The translations under genes were made by a program, and so were the position numbers. Below the pieces are notes generated by a model. That model was not told where the DNA came from, ran no database searches, and worked only from the letters and a program-made list of their open reading frames with translations. Positions 63,256 to 64,000 of a stretch of DNA of 64,000 nucleotides are shown here, one piece after another. Source of the DNA: Microcyclosporella mali (Eukaryota > Ascomycota > Dothideomycetes > Mycosphaerellales > Mycosphaerellaceae); NCBI GenBank assembly GCA_002785985.1, contig NHNU01000001.1, positions 1,984,001 to 2,048,000 of the forward strand, given 5' to 3'. Positions within the stretch are counted from its first letter, which is position 1; each line of letters opens with the position of its first letter.

Positions 63256-64000
63256 GGTGAGCAAGGCGGATGATGCTGGGGTAGTGAATGTTGACTGCTA
63301 TCGAGTCAGTGTAAGGGTGCAGACAGAAGGGACGAGTACAGAAGCGCAAACCTGCGAAGTATAGGTAGCCGAGTGGACTGCGGTCGAGGAGCTGCTGCTT
63401 GATCTGCCGTTTATGAGTCAGTGACGAGAACATCAGACGAGATGGAAGAGGGAAGGGAGACATGCCTGTGTGGTGGAGGGAAGAGTAGTGTACTGCTTGA
63501 GCTATGGCAAGAAATGAATGCTGGAGCGGTGAGTGATGCTGCTGCTGCTGGTGGTACTACACGCGAACGATGGTGATTGTTGATGTTGATGTAGAAGAGA
63601 GCAAGAGAACAGAAGTTCAGGCGGAAGAAAAACACAACAACAGCGAGAAACAGAGGAGAAGTGGGCCTCCCGTGCTCATGTAAGCCTCCCAAATGCTACG
63701 AGTTTGTCCCGGTCGACCATATCTCAATGCAGTGCGGTCGTACACTCGCAGGCAAGGTTGCAGAGTGCAGAGCTCAGTCTGATGATTCGTCTCCAGCTGT
63801 TTTCCGTGTCGAGCACGTATGTGGTTGTTGTGGTGCTGTATGGCTGTTGCTTGGATGGTCCTCCTGATGTGCCTGAGGACCACCATGGATGGGAATGCCA
63901 AGCGTATGCTCCTTCCATGTCCACTGGCTCTTTCCCTGTCTATGGACCCACCGCTCTCTTCAGCCGGAAGGAAAGACCTGCGATTGCTCAGACAGCTCTA
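63256..64000. promoter_or_regulatory. Upstream region of the RRM gene
   Basis: About 745 bp with short overlapping frames and a small (CTG)n run near 63537-63551. It probably contains the 5' leader and promoter of the RRM gene. No additional gene is supported before the window ends. Confidence 0.4.

Noticed and set aside
1..64000. CRISPR array, rRNA or integrated virus
   Set aside because: No direct-repeat/spacer pattern, rRNA core or viral polymerase or capsid signature was seen. The window is eukaryotic nuclear DNA.

Overview
The window is nuclear DNA of a filamentous ascomycete. Genes carry short introns (mostly 47-90 bp, GT..AG, with CTAAC/CTGAC-like branch points), lie at about one per 2-3 kb on both strands, and match conserved fungal families (Sec21, Cox13, Nvj2, Apc5, Apn2, Ubp3, Ade1, Yae1, Rsm22). 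A MAT1-1-1 alpha-box mating-type gene flanked by APC5, APN2, COX13 and a PH-domain gene is the arrangement known from Dothideomycetes, especially Mycosphaerellaceae/Teratosphaeriaceae relatives. The order-level assignment is inference from this synteny. No tRNA, rRNA or CRISPR was seen.

Layout: (1) 0-5.4 kb: an NTF2/SnoaL-like gene, a GNAT acetyltransferase, a decayed major-facilitator transporter and a COMT-type O-methyltransferase, possibly the edge of an eroded metabolite locus. (2) 6-19 kb: housekeeping block of RSM22, SEC21, a phosducin-like thioredoxin-fold gene, COX13, an F-box gene and NVJ2/TEX2 (PH+SMP). (3) 19-23.7 kb: gene-poor DNA. (4) 23.8-35.3 kb: the MAT1-1 locus. A 380-aa MAT-associated gene (MAT1-1-10 candidate) diverges from MAT1-1-1; MAT1-1-1 converges on APC5, and APC5 diverges from APN2. 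(5) 35.5-46 kb: an 886-aa low-complexity protein, a cytochrome-b2-like flavoprotein, UBP3 deubiquitinase and ADE1. (6) 46-50.2 kb: gene-poor. (7) 50.2-64 kb: YAE1, a GPI-type surface protein, a secreted serine carboxypeptidase, a membrane-anchored MaoC hot-dog protein, a ~200-bp degenerate tandem array, and an RRM protein.

Most unusual observation: the last intron of APC5 appears to be about 3.8 kb, in a genome whose other introns are about 50-110 bp. It is packed with degenerate minus-strand copies of the beginning of the last APC5 exon, several still preceded by an AG acceptor. An 81-bp (27-codon) tandem period is clear at 27.12-27.45 kb and a ~275-bp period at 28.2-29.1 kb. This array lies directly beside the mating-type gene. 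No MAT1-2-1 HMG-box sequence was seen, so the strain looks heterothallic MAT1-1 as far as this window shows.

Exon coordinates were worked out by eye from splice motifs, reading-frame phase and family conservation, without transcript data.
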